Assembly (NCBI GenBank): GCA_963814095.1
Contig: CAWFBT010000004.1
Coordinates: 27,632-91,631 of the forward strand
DNA: 64,000 nucleotides
Source of the DNA: JACVRW01 sp963814095
GTDB lineage: Bacteria; Actinomycetota; Thermoleophilia; Solirubrobacterales; Thermoleophilaceae
Direction of reading: 5' to 3'
Part shown: piece after piece, positions 40,799 to 49,185 of the stretch
Layout of the letters: each line of letters begins with the position of its first letter
How positions within the stretch are numbered: the stretch's first letter is position 1
The notes under the pieces: model-generated
Seen by the model: only the letters and a program-made list of their open reading frames with translations
Told to the model about the DNA's origin: nothing
The model's database searches: none
Made by a program: the position numbers and the translations under genes

Positions 40799-42739
40799 TC
40801 AGGGGCCGGTGTAGCCCGCCGCGTAGCAGGGCCGTCCGCCGCAGGTGTCCACGAACGTTCCCCCGATCCTCAGGAACTCGGAGAACTGGGCGGCCGCAGG
40901 GACCGAGAAGCCGGTCAGCGAGTGCGGGTCGACGCCGAGCTCGGGGGCCGAGTTCGTGAGCGGCGCCGGTGGCGTGCCGAGCTCGCCGCGTTGCGGGCCG
41001 ATGTCGTAGACGACCAGCGCGTTGCCCGAGTACGGCAGCCGCTGGATGCGCGGGATCCGGTAGAAGGGGCGCCTGTCGAGGCTGCGGCCCGGGTCGAGCG
41101 CCGGCGTGCGCAGGCGCGCGCCGATCACGCGCGCCTCGACCTCGGTGGCGACGTTCGCGACCTGATGGTCGCCGAACGCCTCGTGCAGGACCACCGTGTG
41201 ACGCGGCGTGCCCGGATAGGGGTCACGCGTCATGTGCCACGCGTAGCCGTTGGCCTCGCCGCGATCCCAGAGGATCTGGATCATCGAGTTGATCAACGAG
41301 CGCTCGATCTGGTCCGGGTAGCTCGGGTAGAGCACGTCGGCGAAGCGACCGAACTGGGTGCTGCGCGCGAGCAGCAGGCTGAAGTTCATCGCCGGCACGA
41401 TCAGCGCCGAGCGCTCGAAGTCGGGCGCGACGGCGGTGAGCGCGCCACCGAGGATCCCGCCCTGGCTGCCACCGGCGTAGAAGAGCCGGCGCGTGTCGAT
41501 CGCGCCGCCGAAGGCCGCGTTCGCGTCGAAGCCCTGCGGGTGGACGAGCAGGCGGCCGAGGAACATGAAGTTGAGGAAGCCCTGCTGGTTGCGGTCGGTG
41601 AGCGTGGGGAACCTCGACAGGTCGCCCGACAGGTCGAGCACGTTCGGGATGTCCTCGGCCGACATCCCCGACCAGTCGGTGGCGCAGGCCACGAAGTTGC
41701 CGGCGCTCGCGAGCGGCGCGAGCCCGAGCACGGCCTCCGCGCCGCCGAGCAGCCCGTGTCCGAAGATGAGCGGACGGGCGTCGCGAGCGGCGTTCGGCAC
41801 GAGGCAGATGAAGCGCTCGACCTGCACGTTGCCGGGAATGCGCTCGATCAGCTGGCGGCGGCCGAGCTTGAACCGCGAACCCGGTGGGCAACCCGGCTTG
41901 TCCAGGAAGCAGGGCACCGTGAAGGTGCCGTCGACGCGCCTGACGTCCGGGGTCAGCTGGCTCGTCGAGTCGACGCTGAACTGCGGCGCGGCCCCCTCGA
42001 CCTTCAGGTCGCCCAGCTTACGGTCGCCCAGCTCGGCGAAGGCACGGTTGCGGATGTGCAGCATTCGCTGCGCCAGGTTCTGCTTGGTCGCGATCGTGAA
42101 GTCCCAGGCGAGATAGAGGCTGCGGCGCCTGACGCCGGCGCGTTCGAGGCGCCTGAAGATGTCGGCGTAGCGGCGCCCGCCGGCGTCGCCGTCCCGCAGC
42201 CGCCTGAACGCCCGCTGCGCCCGCAGAGTGCGCCCCTGACTGTCGCGCAGGCTCCGGAGGGCGACGATGTAGCGCCGGCCCTCGCGCCAGTTCGCGCCCG
42301 GGTGAACGAGCAGGGCGCGCTTGCGCGGATCGGTCGCCTGCGAGTCGAGCTCCGCCCAGATCAGCTGGCGCCTGCCGCTCTTCGCGTCGATCACGACGAT
42401 CGGCGCCCTCCTCGCGAAGGACCTCGCCATGTCGTTGACGGGCACGGCGCCGCTGCGGCGGAGGTCGAGCCGCGGCACGTGGGTGACGATGATCTGGCCC
42501 GGGCTGAAGCCGTTCGAGCGGTTGTAGTCGGCTGCCCGGATTGGACGGCCTTCCCTGTTGCGCGGCATCATCGAGTCGCGCAACGCGAGCTTGCCGCCCT
42601 TCCGAAAATGGTCGTTGGGCCAGGGCAGCAGGCAGTGCGAGCGATCCAGCGGGTCGCAGCCAGGCGGCGCCGCCTCGGCAGGTGCGCCCGCCGCGAACAG
42701 CGTCGCCGCGAGCGCGGCGATCACAGCTCCTCTCCTCAC
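40799..42739 (-). CDS. Large secreted alpha/beta-hydrolase-like protein
   Basis: Product of 646 residues with signal peptide (AVIAALAATLFAAGAPAEA). An N-terminal region with CDPLDRSHCLLPWPNDHF precedes a hydrolase core: PLIFGHGLLGGAEAV as the oxyanion strand, LFYAGGSQGGILGGALTAV with the nucleophile Ser, and a His candidate in FGDHQVANVATEV. The LPWPNDHF start is common to a family of actinobacterial and myxobacterial secreted esterase-like proteins. Four cysteines suggest disulfides (PCFLDKPGC; DTCGGRPC). Substrate unknown. It is 20 bases upstream of the M1 peptidase gene. Confidence 0.78.
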   Translation of the reverse strand: MRRGAVIAALAATLFAAGAPAEAAPPGCDPLDRSHCLLPWPNDHFRKGGKLALRDSMMPRNREGRPIRAADYNRSNGFSPGQIIVTHVPRLDLRRSGAVPVNDMARSFARRAPIVVIDAKSGRRQLIWAELDSQATDPRKRALLVHPGANWREGRRYIVALRSLRDSQGRTLRAQRAFRRLRDGDAGGRRYADIFRRLERAGVRRRSLYLAWDFTIATKQNLAQRMLHIRNRAFAELGDRKLGDLKVEGAAPQFSVDSTSQLTPDVRRVDGTFTVPCFLDKPGCPPGSRFKLGRRQLIERIPGNVQVERFICLVPNAARDARPLIFGHGLLGGAEAVLGLAPLASAGNFVACATDWSGMSAEDIPNVLDLSGDLSRFPTLTDRNQQGFLNFMFLGRLLVHPQGFDANAAFGGAIDTRRLFYAGGSQGGILGGALTAVAPDFERSALIVPAMNFSLLLARSTQFGRFADVLYPSYPDQIERSLINSMIQILWDRGEANGYAWHMTRDPYPGTPRHTVVLHEAFGDHQVANVATEVEARVIGARLRTPALDPGRSLDRRPFYRIPRIQRLPYSGNALVVYDIGPQRGELGTPPAPLTNSAPELGVDPHSLTGFSVPAAAQFSEFLRIGGTFVDTCGGRPCYAAGYTGP

Positions 42740-42756
42740 CGCGCGGCCAGCCTAGT

Positions 42757-43930
42757 TCAGGCCCGCGCGGCGCGCCAGGCCTCGCGCAGCTTCATCGGCT
42801 TGCCCATGCGCAGCACGGAGCGCTCGTAGAGCCGCGCTCCGAGCGGCACGAGCACGGCGATCGACGCGACGAGCAGCGCGAGCGACGCGGCGATCTCGAC
42901 CGCACTCGCGGCGTCCAGCGCCACTCGCAGCGGCATGACGATCGGCGCGAAGAGCGGGAAGAGCGACGCTGCGACCGCGAGCCCTCCGTCCGGATCGTCG
43001 ATCGCCGGGAATGCGAGCAGGTAGCCGATCACGAGCAGGAGCGTGAGCACCGTGGTCGAGGACTGGAGATCCTCTTGGCGCGACACCATCACGCCCGCCA
43101 TCGCGTAGAGCGACGACCAGACGAGGTAGCCGAACAGGAACCACACGCAGCACGACGGCGAGCGTCCCGACATCGCCTCGCTCGAGCTCGATCGCACCGC
43201 TCGCGGCCGCCGCAGCGAGGCCGACCACCGCCGTGAGCGTGAGCTGGAGCAGCCCGAGGGCGCCGATCCCGAGGATCTTGCCGGCCAGGATCGCCCGCGG
43301 CTGGACCGTCGCGAGCAGCACCTCGATCACGCGCGAGGACTTCTCCTCCACGACGCCGGAGGCGACCGCGATCCCGTACATGATCAGCTGCAGATAGAGC
43401 ACGAGCGATGCCACGAAGGCCACGCCCTCACTGCCGTCGTCCTCACCCTCGAGCGCCACGGTCGGAAGCGGTGGCTGCTGGAGCGCCCGGATCCGCTCGT
43501 CGCCGCTGAGGCCCTCGCGCTGGAGCGCCTGCTCGGTCCGCACGAGGCGCGAGCTCTCCTGCAGGAGCTGAGCGAGCTCAGCGGGCGGCTCCTCCAGGCT
43601 GACGATCGCGTTGCCGACGAGCGCGGCGTCGAGGCTCTCGTCGCGCACGCCCGCGCGCGCCGCGGCGGCGTTCGGCTGATCCTCCACCTCGATCCGCACG
43701 TCGACCGCTCGGCCCGCCACGTGAGCGGCGGCCGCCACCACCTGCGCCTCGGGGCCGACCGCCCCGACGGTGTACTCCTCGGGGCCGTCGTCGCCGACCA
43801 CGCCCGCCACGATGCCGACGGCCGCCACCAGGACGACGGTCAGGACGAGCGAGATCTGAAAGGCGCGAGTGCGGATGCGCTCCAGGAACTCACGGCGGCT
43901 GACGAGCCAGGTGGCGCGCCGCAGGCTCAT
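42757..43930 (-). CDS. ABC-2 type permease, NatB-like (frameshifted as given)
   Basis: The start (SRREFLERIRTRAFQISLVL) and the large extracytoplasmic loop are in one frame, down to IELERGDVGTLAVV. Somewhere in about 43145-43190 the sense passes by one base to the frame that gives CVWFLFGYLVWSSLYAMAGV, SRQEDLQSSTTVLTLLLVIG and the last helices, ending at 42757. Repaired, the protein has about 390 residues and six membrane helices, the NatB/ABC-2 layout with the extended loop between helices 1 and 2. It overlaps the ATPase gene by 4 bases; together they form a two-gene exporter of unknown substrate (sodium or drug-like by family). Confidence 0.85.
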
Positions 43931-44817
43931 CGCTCGACCACCTCGCGAAACAGCTCGCTGAGCGTCGGCCGCGCCGGCTCGAAGCGCCTCACGCGGCCGG
44001 CGCGCCGCGCGGCGTCGAGCACGCGCTGGTCGTCGGCACCGTCGCTCAGCTCGATCAGCACGGCCCCGTTCTCGCCGCCCACCAGCGAGGCGCCCGGAAC
44101 GCCGCTGAGCCAGTCGCCGGCGGCGCCGTCGACCTCCACGCGCAGGCGCGGCTGCGAGCGCTCCGTCCGCAGCTCCTCAACGGCCCCGGCGGCGACGATG
44201 CGCCCGCGGTTGACGATCGCGACGTCGTCGCAGAGGCGCTCGACGAGCTCCAGCTGGTGCGACGAGAAGATCACGGCCACGCCCTCGGCGGCACGCTCGC
44301 GCAGCACCTCGGACATCACCTCGGTTCCGATCGGGTCGAGCCCCGAGAAGGGCTCGTCGAGGACCAGGAGCGGTGGATCGTGGACGAGCGCCGCCGCGAG
44401 CTGGACGCGCTGCTGATTGCCGAGCGAGAGCTCCTCGACGGCTCTCTCGGTCTGTTCCCCGAGCCCGAGCCGCTCGCTCCAGCGCTGCACGGCCGCGGCC
44501 GCCTCCCTGGGCGCCTGCCCGTGCAGCTCGGCGAGGTAGCGCAGCTGGCGGTCGGCGCGCATCTTCGGGTAGAGGCCGCGCTCCTCGGGCATGTAGCCGA
44601 AGCCGCGCTGCTCCTCTCGGCGCACCGGATGGCCCTGCCAGCGGACCTCGCCGGCGTCCGGTTCGAGGATGCCGAGCCCGATCCGCATGGCGGTCGTCTT
44701 GCCGGCCCCATTGGGGCCTACGAAGCCCAGCAGCCTGCCCTCGGGCGCCTGCAGCGAGAGCCCGTCCAGGGCCACCGTCGGGCCGTAGCTGCGGCTCAGG
44801 TCGACGAGTTCGAGCAC
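43927..44817 (-). CDS. ABC transporter ATP-binding protein, NatA-like
   Basis: Product of 296 residues. It has Walker A LGFVGPNGAGKTTAMRIGLG, a signature ELSLGNQQRVQLAAALVHDP (LSLGNQQ in place of LSGGQ, as in the NatA group), Walker B LLVLDEPFSGLDPIG and the H-loop FSSHQLELVERLCDDV. A C-terminal domain of about 80 residues follows, as in DrrA/NatA exporters. It energises the permease encoded immediately downstream with a 4-base overlap. Confidence 0.92.
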   Translation of the reverse strand: MLELVDLSRSYGPTVALDGLSLQAPEGRLLGFVGPNGAGKTTAMRIGLGILEPDAGEVRWQGHPVRREEQRGFGYMPEERGLYPKMRADRQLRYLAELHGQAPREAAAAVQRWSERLGLGEQTERAVEELSLGNQQRVQLAAALVHDPPLLVLDEPFSGLDPIGTEVMSEVLRERAAEGVAVIFSSHQLELVERLCDDVAIVNRGRIVAAGAVEELRTERSQPRLRVEVDGAAGDWLSGVPGASLVGGENGAVLIELSDGADDQRVLDAARRAGRVRRFEPARPTLSELFREVVER

Positions 44818-44861
44818 CGGGCGTCGTTGTTCCCGGTATCGGATCCGACTACACGACGGGG

Positions 44862-45713
44862 CTACTTGAGCCGGAACGCCTTGATGCGATCGGCGTAGGC
44901 CGACTCGTCGAGCGCGTACACGCCGTAGGCGAGCGCCTGAATGACCCCGAGGAGCGCCGCGTGCGAGCGCACGTAGGCGGGGCTGTTGGACGAGTAGTAG
45001 AGCCGGTGGTCGGCGAGCTTCGCGACCTCGGACAGCGTGGCGTCGGCGATCGCGATGGTCGCTGCGCGGCGGTTGCGGGCGAGCTTCATGGCGCGGACGA
45101 CGAGCGGGTGCGGGCGTCCGGCCGAGAAGCCGATCATCACGGTCTTGTCATCCACCCGGCCGAGCTTGGCGAGCCCCTCCTGGCTCGGCGAGGCCACGAC
45201 CTCGGCGCGCAGGTCGAGCAGCATCAGCAGGTGACGCAGGTAGCTCGCGAAGAAGGCCATCTGATCGGTGCCGCAGAGCAGGATGCGGTCGGCGCGCGAG
45301 ATCAGATCGACCGCCGCGGCCACCTCGTCGCGGTCGATCCGCTTGGCGGTTTCCGCGACGTTCGAGTGGTCGGCGGCGAGCGCGGTCTCGAACTCGGTCT
45401 GGTCGATCGGGAACAGAGGAGGCGACGATAGCTCGGTGCTCGACGCGCCGTTCTCACGCGCGCGCCGGTACTCGTCGCGCGCGGCCGCCTGGAGCTCGGG
45501 GAAGCCCTCGAATCCGAGCGCCTGCGCGAATCGCACGACCGTCGAGCTCGACGTGTTCGCCCGCCGCGCCAGCTCCTCCGCCGTGTGGAAGGCCGCCTCC
45601 TCGAGATGGTCGACGATGTACTGGCCGACGTCCTTCTGAGAGCGGCTGAATTCGTCGAAGCGCTGGCGGATCTCCTCCGACAGCGAGAGGGCGGTCGTCC
45701 CGGTTCGCGTCAC
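44862..45713 (-). CDS. MurR/RpiR-family transcriptional regulator (HTH plus SIS domain)
   Basis: Product of 283 residues. The N-terminal RpiR HTH has YIVDHLEEAAFHTAEELARR and SSSTVVRFAQALGFEGFPEL. The SIS sugar-phosphate domain has ADRILLCGTDQMAFFASYLR and VMIGFSAGRPHPLVVRAMKL. Members sense phosphosugars and control sugar catabolism or cell-wall recycling. The neighbour upstream on the same strand is rfbF (48 bases away), so it could respond to hexose phosphates feeding CDP-glucose, but this is inference. It has no obvious operator in the 48-base gap. Confidence 0.88.
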   Translation of the reverse strand: MTRTGTTALSLSEEIRQRFDEFSRSQKDVGQYIVDHLEEAAFHTAEELARRANTSSSTVVRFAQALGFEGFPELQAAARDEYRRARENGASSTELSSPPLFPIDQTEFETALAADHSNVAETAKRIDRDEVAAAVDLISRADRILLCGTDQMAFFASYLRHLLMLLDLRAEVVASPSQEGLAKLGRVDDKTVMIGFSAGRPHPLVVRAMKLARNRRAATIAIADATLSEVAKLADHRLYYSSNSPAYVRSHAALLGVIQALAYGVYALDESAYADRIKAFRLK

Positions 45714-45761
45714 GGACCCCGTTTTCGTCGGGACCGCGCGAGTTCCTTCAGGGAAAGGCGC

Positions 45762-46472
45762 TCAGGACCACAGCTTCCAGGGCGCGCGCCCCTCCGACCA
45801 CAGGTCGTTGAGAAGCACCGCGTCCTTGTATGTGTCCATGCAGTCCCAGAAGCCGGAGTGCCTGTAGGCGCTCAGCTCGCCGTCCGCGGCGAGCCGCTCG
45901 AGCGGCTCACGCTCGAGCACCGAGTCGGCCTCCAGGTACTCGAGCACGCCCGCCTCGAAGACGAAGAAGCCGCCGTTGATCCAGCCCTCGAAGCGCGGCT
46001 TCTCGGTGAAGCCCTCGACGCGGCCGGCGCCGTTCAGCCGCGCGATCCCGAACTGGAGCTCGGGCTGGACGACGGTCATCGTGGCGAGCCGCTCCTGCTC
46101 CTCGTGGAAGTTCGTCAGCGCCCCAAGATCGATATCGGCCACGCCATCGGCGTATGTCGCGCAGAAGCGCCGGGCCTCGAGGCGCTCACCGACCTTCGCG
46201 ATGCGGCCGCCGGTTGGTGTGTCCTCCCCGGTGGCGACGCACTCGATCTCGAGCCCGCCCGGGAGCCCGTTGGCGGCGACGAACTCCTCGATCAGCTCGC
46301 CCCTGTGGCCGGTGCAGAGGACGAAGCGGCGGAAGCCCTGCTCGGCGTAGATGCGGATCACGTGCCAGAGGATTGGCCGGCCGCCTATCTCGACGAGCGG
46401 CTTCGGGATCGTCTGGGTGTGCTCGCGCAGCCGCGTGCCGCGGCCACCGCAGAGGATCACGACGGGCTCCAT
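45762..46472 (-). CDS. rfbF: Glucose-1-phosphate cytidylyltransferase
   Basis: Product of 236 residues. It makes CDP-glucose from CTP and glucose 1-phosphate, the entry to CDP-3,6-dideoxyhexoses. It shows the nucleotidyltransferase loop VVILCGGRGTRLREHTQTIP with KPLVEIGGRPILWHV, the Asp in TYADGVADIDLG, and NGGFFVFEAG followed by GFWDCMDTYKDAVLL, the pattern specific to RfbF. No CDP-glucose 4,6-dehydratase gene lies in this window, so its partner must be elsewhere. It is divergent from the GST gene. Confidence 0.9.
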   Translation of the reverse strand: MEPVVILCGGRGTRLREHTQTIPKPLVEIGGRPILWHVIRIYAEQGFRRFVLCTGHRGELIEEFVAANGLPGGLEIECVATGEDTPTGGRIAKVGERLEARRFCATYADGVADIDLGALTNFHEEQERLATMTVVQPELQFGIARLNGAGRVEGFTEKPRFEGWINGGFFVFEAGVLEYLEADSVLEREPLERLAADGELSAYRHSGFWDCMDTYKDAVLLNDLWSEGRAPWKLWS

Positions 46473-46500
46473 GTGCGCGGGCAGGGTAGCGTCCCGAACC

Positions 46501-47136
46501 GTGATCCTCTACGACCATCCCGCCTCCGGAAACTGCCTGAAGCCGCGGATTCTGCTGCGCCAGCTCGGGCTGCCCTTCGAGCTCGTGACGGTGGACCTGT
46601 TCACGGGCGAGACGCGCACGGACGAGCATTTCGCGCGCAACCCCGACGGGCGCGTTCCGGTGCTCGAGCTCGACTCGGGCGAGCAGATCGCGGAGTCGGG
46701 CGCGATCCTCCTCCAGCTCGGCGAGGGCACCTCCTTCCTGCCCGCCACGGGACCGGCGCGCACGCGGGTACACCAGTGGATGTTCTTCGAGCAGAACCGA
46801 ATCGAGCCGGAGCTCGGCGTGGCGCGCTTCCTGTGGCTGTCCGGCCGCCACGCGCAGGCGCCGGAGGTCTTCCAGAACCGGCTCGACCGCGGCCGCGACG
46901 CGCTCGTCGCGTTCGAGCGCGGCCTCGCGGCGAGCGACTCGCCGTACGTGGCCGGAGACGACTACACGGTCGCCGACATCGCGCTGTACGCGTACGTGCA
47001 CTGCGGGGCTGATTCGGGCGCGGACCCGCGCGATCACGCGAACGTCGCGGCCTGGCTCGAGCGCGTGGAGGCCACGCCCGGCTTCGAGAACGACCTCGCG
47101 CCGTTCCCCGCGCACGCCGCGGAGCGCCCGACCTAA
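46501..47136 (+). CDS. Glutathione S-transferase-like protein
   Basis: Product of 211 residues from GTG 46501 (an in-frame ATG at 46471 would overlap the divergent rfbF start). The N-terminal thioredoxin-like domain has LYDHPASGNCLKPRILLRQL and DGRVPVLELDSGEQIAESGA, the cis-Pro and Glu-Ser that bind the gamma-glutamyl group. The C-terminal helical domain has YVAGDDYTVADIALYAYVH with the capping-box Asp. Actinobacteria usually lack glutathione, so its thiol partner is uncertain. The stop overlaps the convergent phosphoesterase gene by 4 bases. Confidence 0.85.
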   Translation: MILYDHPASGNCLKPRILLRQLGLPFELVTVDLFTGETRTDEHFARNPDGRVPVLELDSGEQIAESGAILLQLGEGTSFLPATGPARTRVHQWMFFEQNRIEPELGVARFLWLSGRHAQAPEVFQNRLDRGRDALVAFERGLAASDSPYVAGDDYTVADIALYAYVHCGADSGADPRDHANVAAWLERVEATPGFENDLAPFPAHAAERPT

Positions 47137-47960
47137 TCCTCGGCCGAGCAGCTGCGGCGGCTGCGGTCGAGCAGCCGCCCGCGCGAGTCGCGGAACTCGA
47201 AGGTGGCGAGGCCGGGCTCGAGCACGATCCGCAGCGCCCCGAAGAGGCCACCGACGCCCCAGGCCAGCTGCGGATCGTCCTGGTCGACGGTGTATTGGCT
47301 CGCACCGCCCGCGCCCGCGATGTACTGCGTGATGCCTCCTGCCGGCCGCAGCCGCTGCAGGTTGTGGTCATGGCCGCTCAGGAAGGCGCGGGCGTGGCCG
47401 CGCAGCGTGTTCCAGAGTGGCGCCATGCCAGGGTTGTCCTCGTAGGTCCCCGCGCTGTAGCGCGGCACGTGAGAGAACGCGATGCGGCAGTCGCCCGGCG
47501 CCTCCGCGAGCTCACGCCGCAGCCAGCGCAGCTGGCGCGAGCCCGGCCCGTGGGCGGCCATCGAGTTGAGCGAGAGGATCTGCCAGCCCGCGATGCTCGT
47601 GCTCGACCAGGGCGGTTGCCGCTGTCCCTTCTTGGCGCGCCAGTACGGGTAGTAGCCGCTGAAGCGGTTCTCCCACTCGTGGTTGCCGGGCGTCGGGTCG
47701 GTGATCCGCGCGAGCGAGCCGTAGAGCGGGTCGTAGTTCTGGCGGAACTCGAGCGCGGTCCCGTCCTCGTACACGTCTCCGAGGTAGAGGAAGCGGTTGG
47801 GCCGCTGTGCGCGGATGTGGGCGGCGAGCCGGCGCGCGCCGTCGTTCGGCGTGGCGGCGTCGCCGACGGCCCAGACCTCCGCGCGCTGTTGAGGCTGCGC
47901 GGCGGCGCCGGGTGCGGCGGCGGCAAGCGCGACGAGGGCTGCAGCGAGCGCGCGCCTCAT
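47133..47960 (-). CDS. Secreted calcineurin-like metallophosphoesterase
   Basis: Product of 275 residues with signal peptide (ALAAALVALAAAAPGAAAQ). The five metallophosphoesterase blocks are present: VWAVGDAATPND (Asp, with His changed), FLYLGDVYEDG, TPGNHEWENRFSGY, IAFSHVPRYSAG and FLSGHDHNLQRL. The first block reads GDxA rather than DxH, as in the subgroup of secreted purple-acid-type enzymes. It hydrolyses phosphate esters outside the cell. Its ATG overlaps the upstream NAGPA-like gene stop by 4 bases, so the two secreted enzymes are co-translated. Confidence 0.86.
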   Translation of the reverse strand: MRRALAAALVALAAAAPGAAAQPQQRAEVWAVGDAATPNDGARRLAAHIRAQRPNRFLYLGDVYEDGTALEFRQNYDPLYGSLARITDPTPGNHEWENRFSGYYPYWRAKKGQRQPPWSSTSIAGWQILSLNSMAAHGPGSRQLRWLRRELAEAPGDCRIAFSHVPRYSAGTYEDNPGMAPLWNTLRGHARAFLSGHDHNLQRLRPAGGITQYIAGAGGASQYTVDQDDPQLAWGVGGLFGALRIVLEPGLATFEFRDSRGRLLDRSRRSCSAED

Positions 47961-49145
47961 GGCAGGACGAAGATGCCGTCGCTCACGGCGCGCTCACCGG
48001 AGGGATCCGACGGCCGGCTGACGAGCTCGCCGCGCACCACCATGCCGCTCGAGCCGCCACCGTCCAGGTTGAGAGCGTCGCGGGCGCCGAGCGAGCGCAT
48101 CACCCGCGCCGCCTCGGGCAGGGTGACCCCGGCGCTCCAGCCGGCGCGGCGGCCGTCGACCGTCACCAGCAGCAGCGTTCCGTCCCTCTCCACGCCCGCC
48201 AGCGTACGGGGGTGCCTGGACGCCACGAAGCCCGGCGCGCTGAGCGGCGCGAAGCCCTCGGCGCTCGCCGCCACGGCGACCCGGCCGCGCACGAGCAGGC
48301 GCGGCCCGCCTCCGGTCACGAGCGCCTCGCCCTCCCCCAGCCCGAGCTCCACCTGTGCGGGCGCCCCCGGCTCGAGCGAGCCGCGCAGGAACGCCGCGGC
48401 GTCGCCGCTGCCCGACAGCACGAAGCGCGCCCGCGGGCACGCGGCCGCCGCGCGGGCGGCCGACCCGCTCGACGACGCCGCCGCGCACGAGCGCCTCGAC
48501 GCCGGTGGTCGGCCGCAGCGCCCCGTAGCGCGACTCGAATGCGACGAGCTCGCTCGAGTCGGTGCAGGTGAGGCCCGAGTCCGGCCGCTGCGTGGGCCGG
48601 TCGCCACCGCGCCCGCCGCAGGCGGGGATGCTGCCGCGGCGCCGGTCGACCCCGTCGATCAGCCGCCGCGTTTCGCCGGCGTCGACGGAGCCGCCGAAGC
48701 GGAGCGCCGTGATCCGCGGCGCGGCTGCCGGGTCGGCTGGAACGAGCAGGGCCGAGCGCCCGTTCACGGGCTCGCTCAGGACGCGCCCGTCGATCGCGAG
48801 CGCGCCCACGGGATCGCCGTCGACGGCGAAGAAGCCGCCGTTCACTCCGGCCACCGCCGCCGTCCGGCGCGCCATCGAGCTCGGCCGCTCGAGGCCGGCG
48901 ACGCGCTCGTTCGACAGGATGCCGCCGAGCCGCCCCGCGAGCGCGTCACGGTCGATCGCCAGCACGTTCACGCGCCAGGGGCCGCCCTCGCGGACGATCG
49001 ACGTCCACCTGACACCCGCGGCCACGGTCGCGCTGTCGCGGCGCTCGTCGAGCGAGCGCGAACCGAGCGGCAGCTCGGCGGCCTGCGCCGCGCTCGGCAG
49101 GCCGGCTACCAGCAGGGCGAGGACGATGCCGACACAGCGGCGCAC
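47957..49145 (-). CDS. Secreted phosphodiester glycosidase (NAGPA-domain) protein (frameshifted as given)
   Basis: The start has a signal peptide (VGIVLALLVAGLPSAAQAAE) and the NAGPA pattern (VAGVNGGFFAVDGDPVGALA, DGRVLSEPVNGRSALLV). Around 48465 the sense shifts one base from GGVVERVG to the frame giving CPRARFVLSGSGDAAAFL, HPRTLAGVERDGTLLLVTVD and ARDALNLDGGGSSGMVV, ending IFVLP. The last motif is the conserved Asp-Gly-Gly-Gly-Ser core of the family. Repaired length is about 396 residues. The enzyme probably cleaves GlcNAc-phosphodiester or related links in cell-wall glycans, releasing phosphate for the coupled phosphoesterase. Confidence 0.82.
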
Positions 49146-49185
49146 GCCCGGCAGGGTGGCAGACCCGCCCGCGGCTGTCGCGTCG

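Noticed and set aside
40763..42829. A 688-codon plus-strand open frame
   Set aside because: It is antisense to the secreted hydrolase at 40799-42739, whose motifs and signal peptide are clear; long mirror frames are expected at this GC content.
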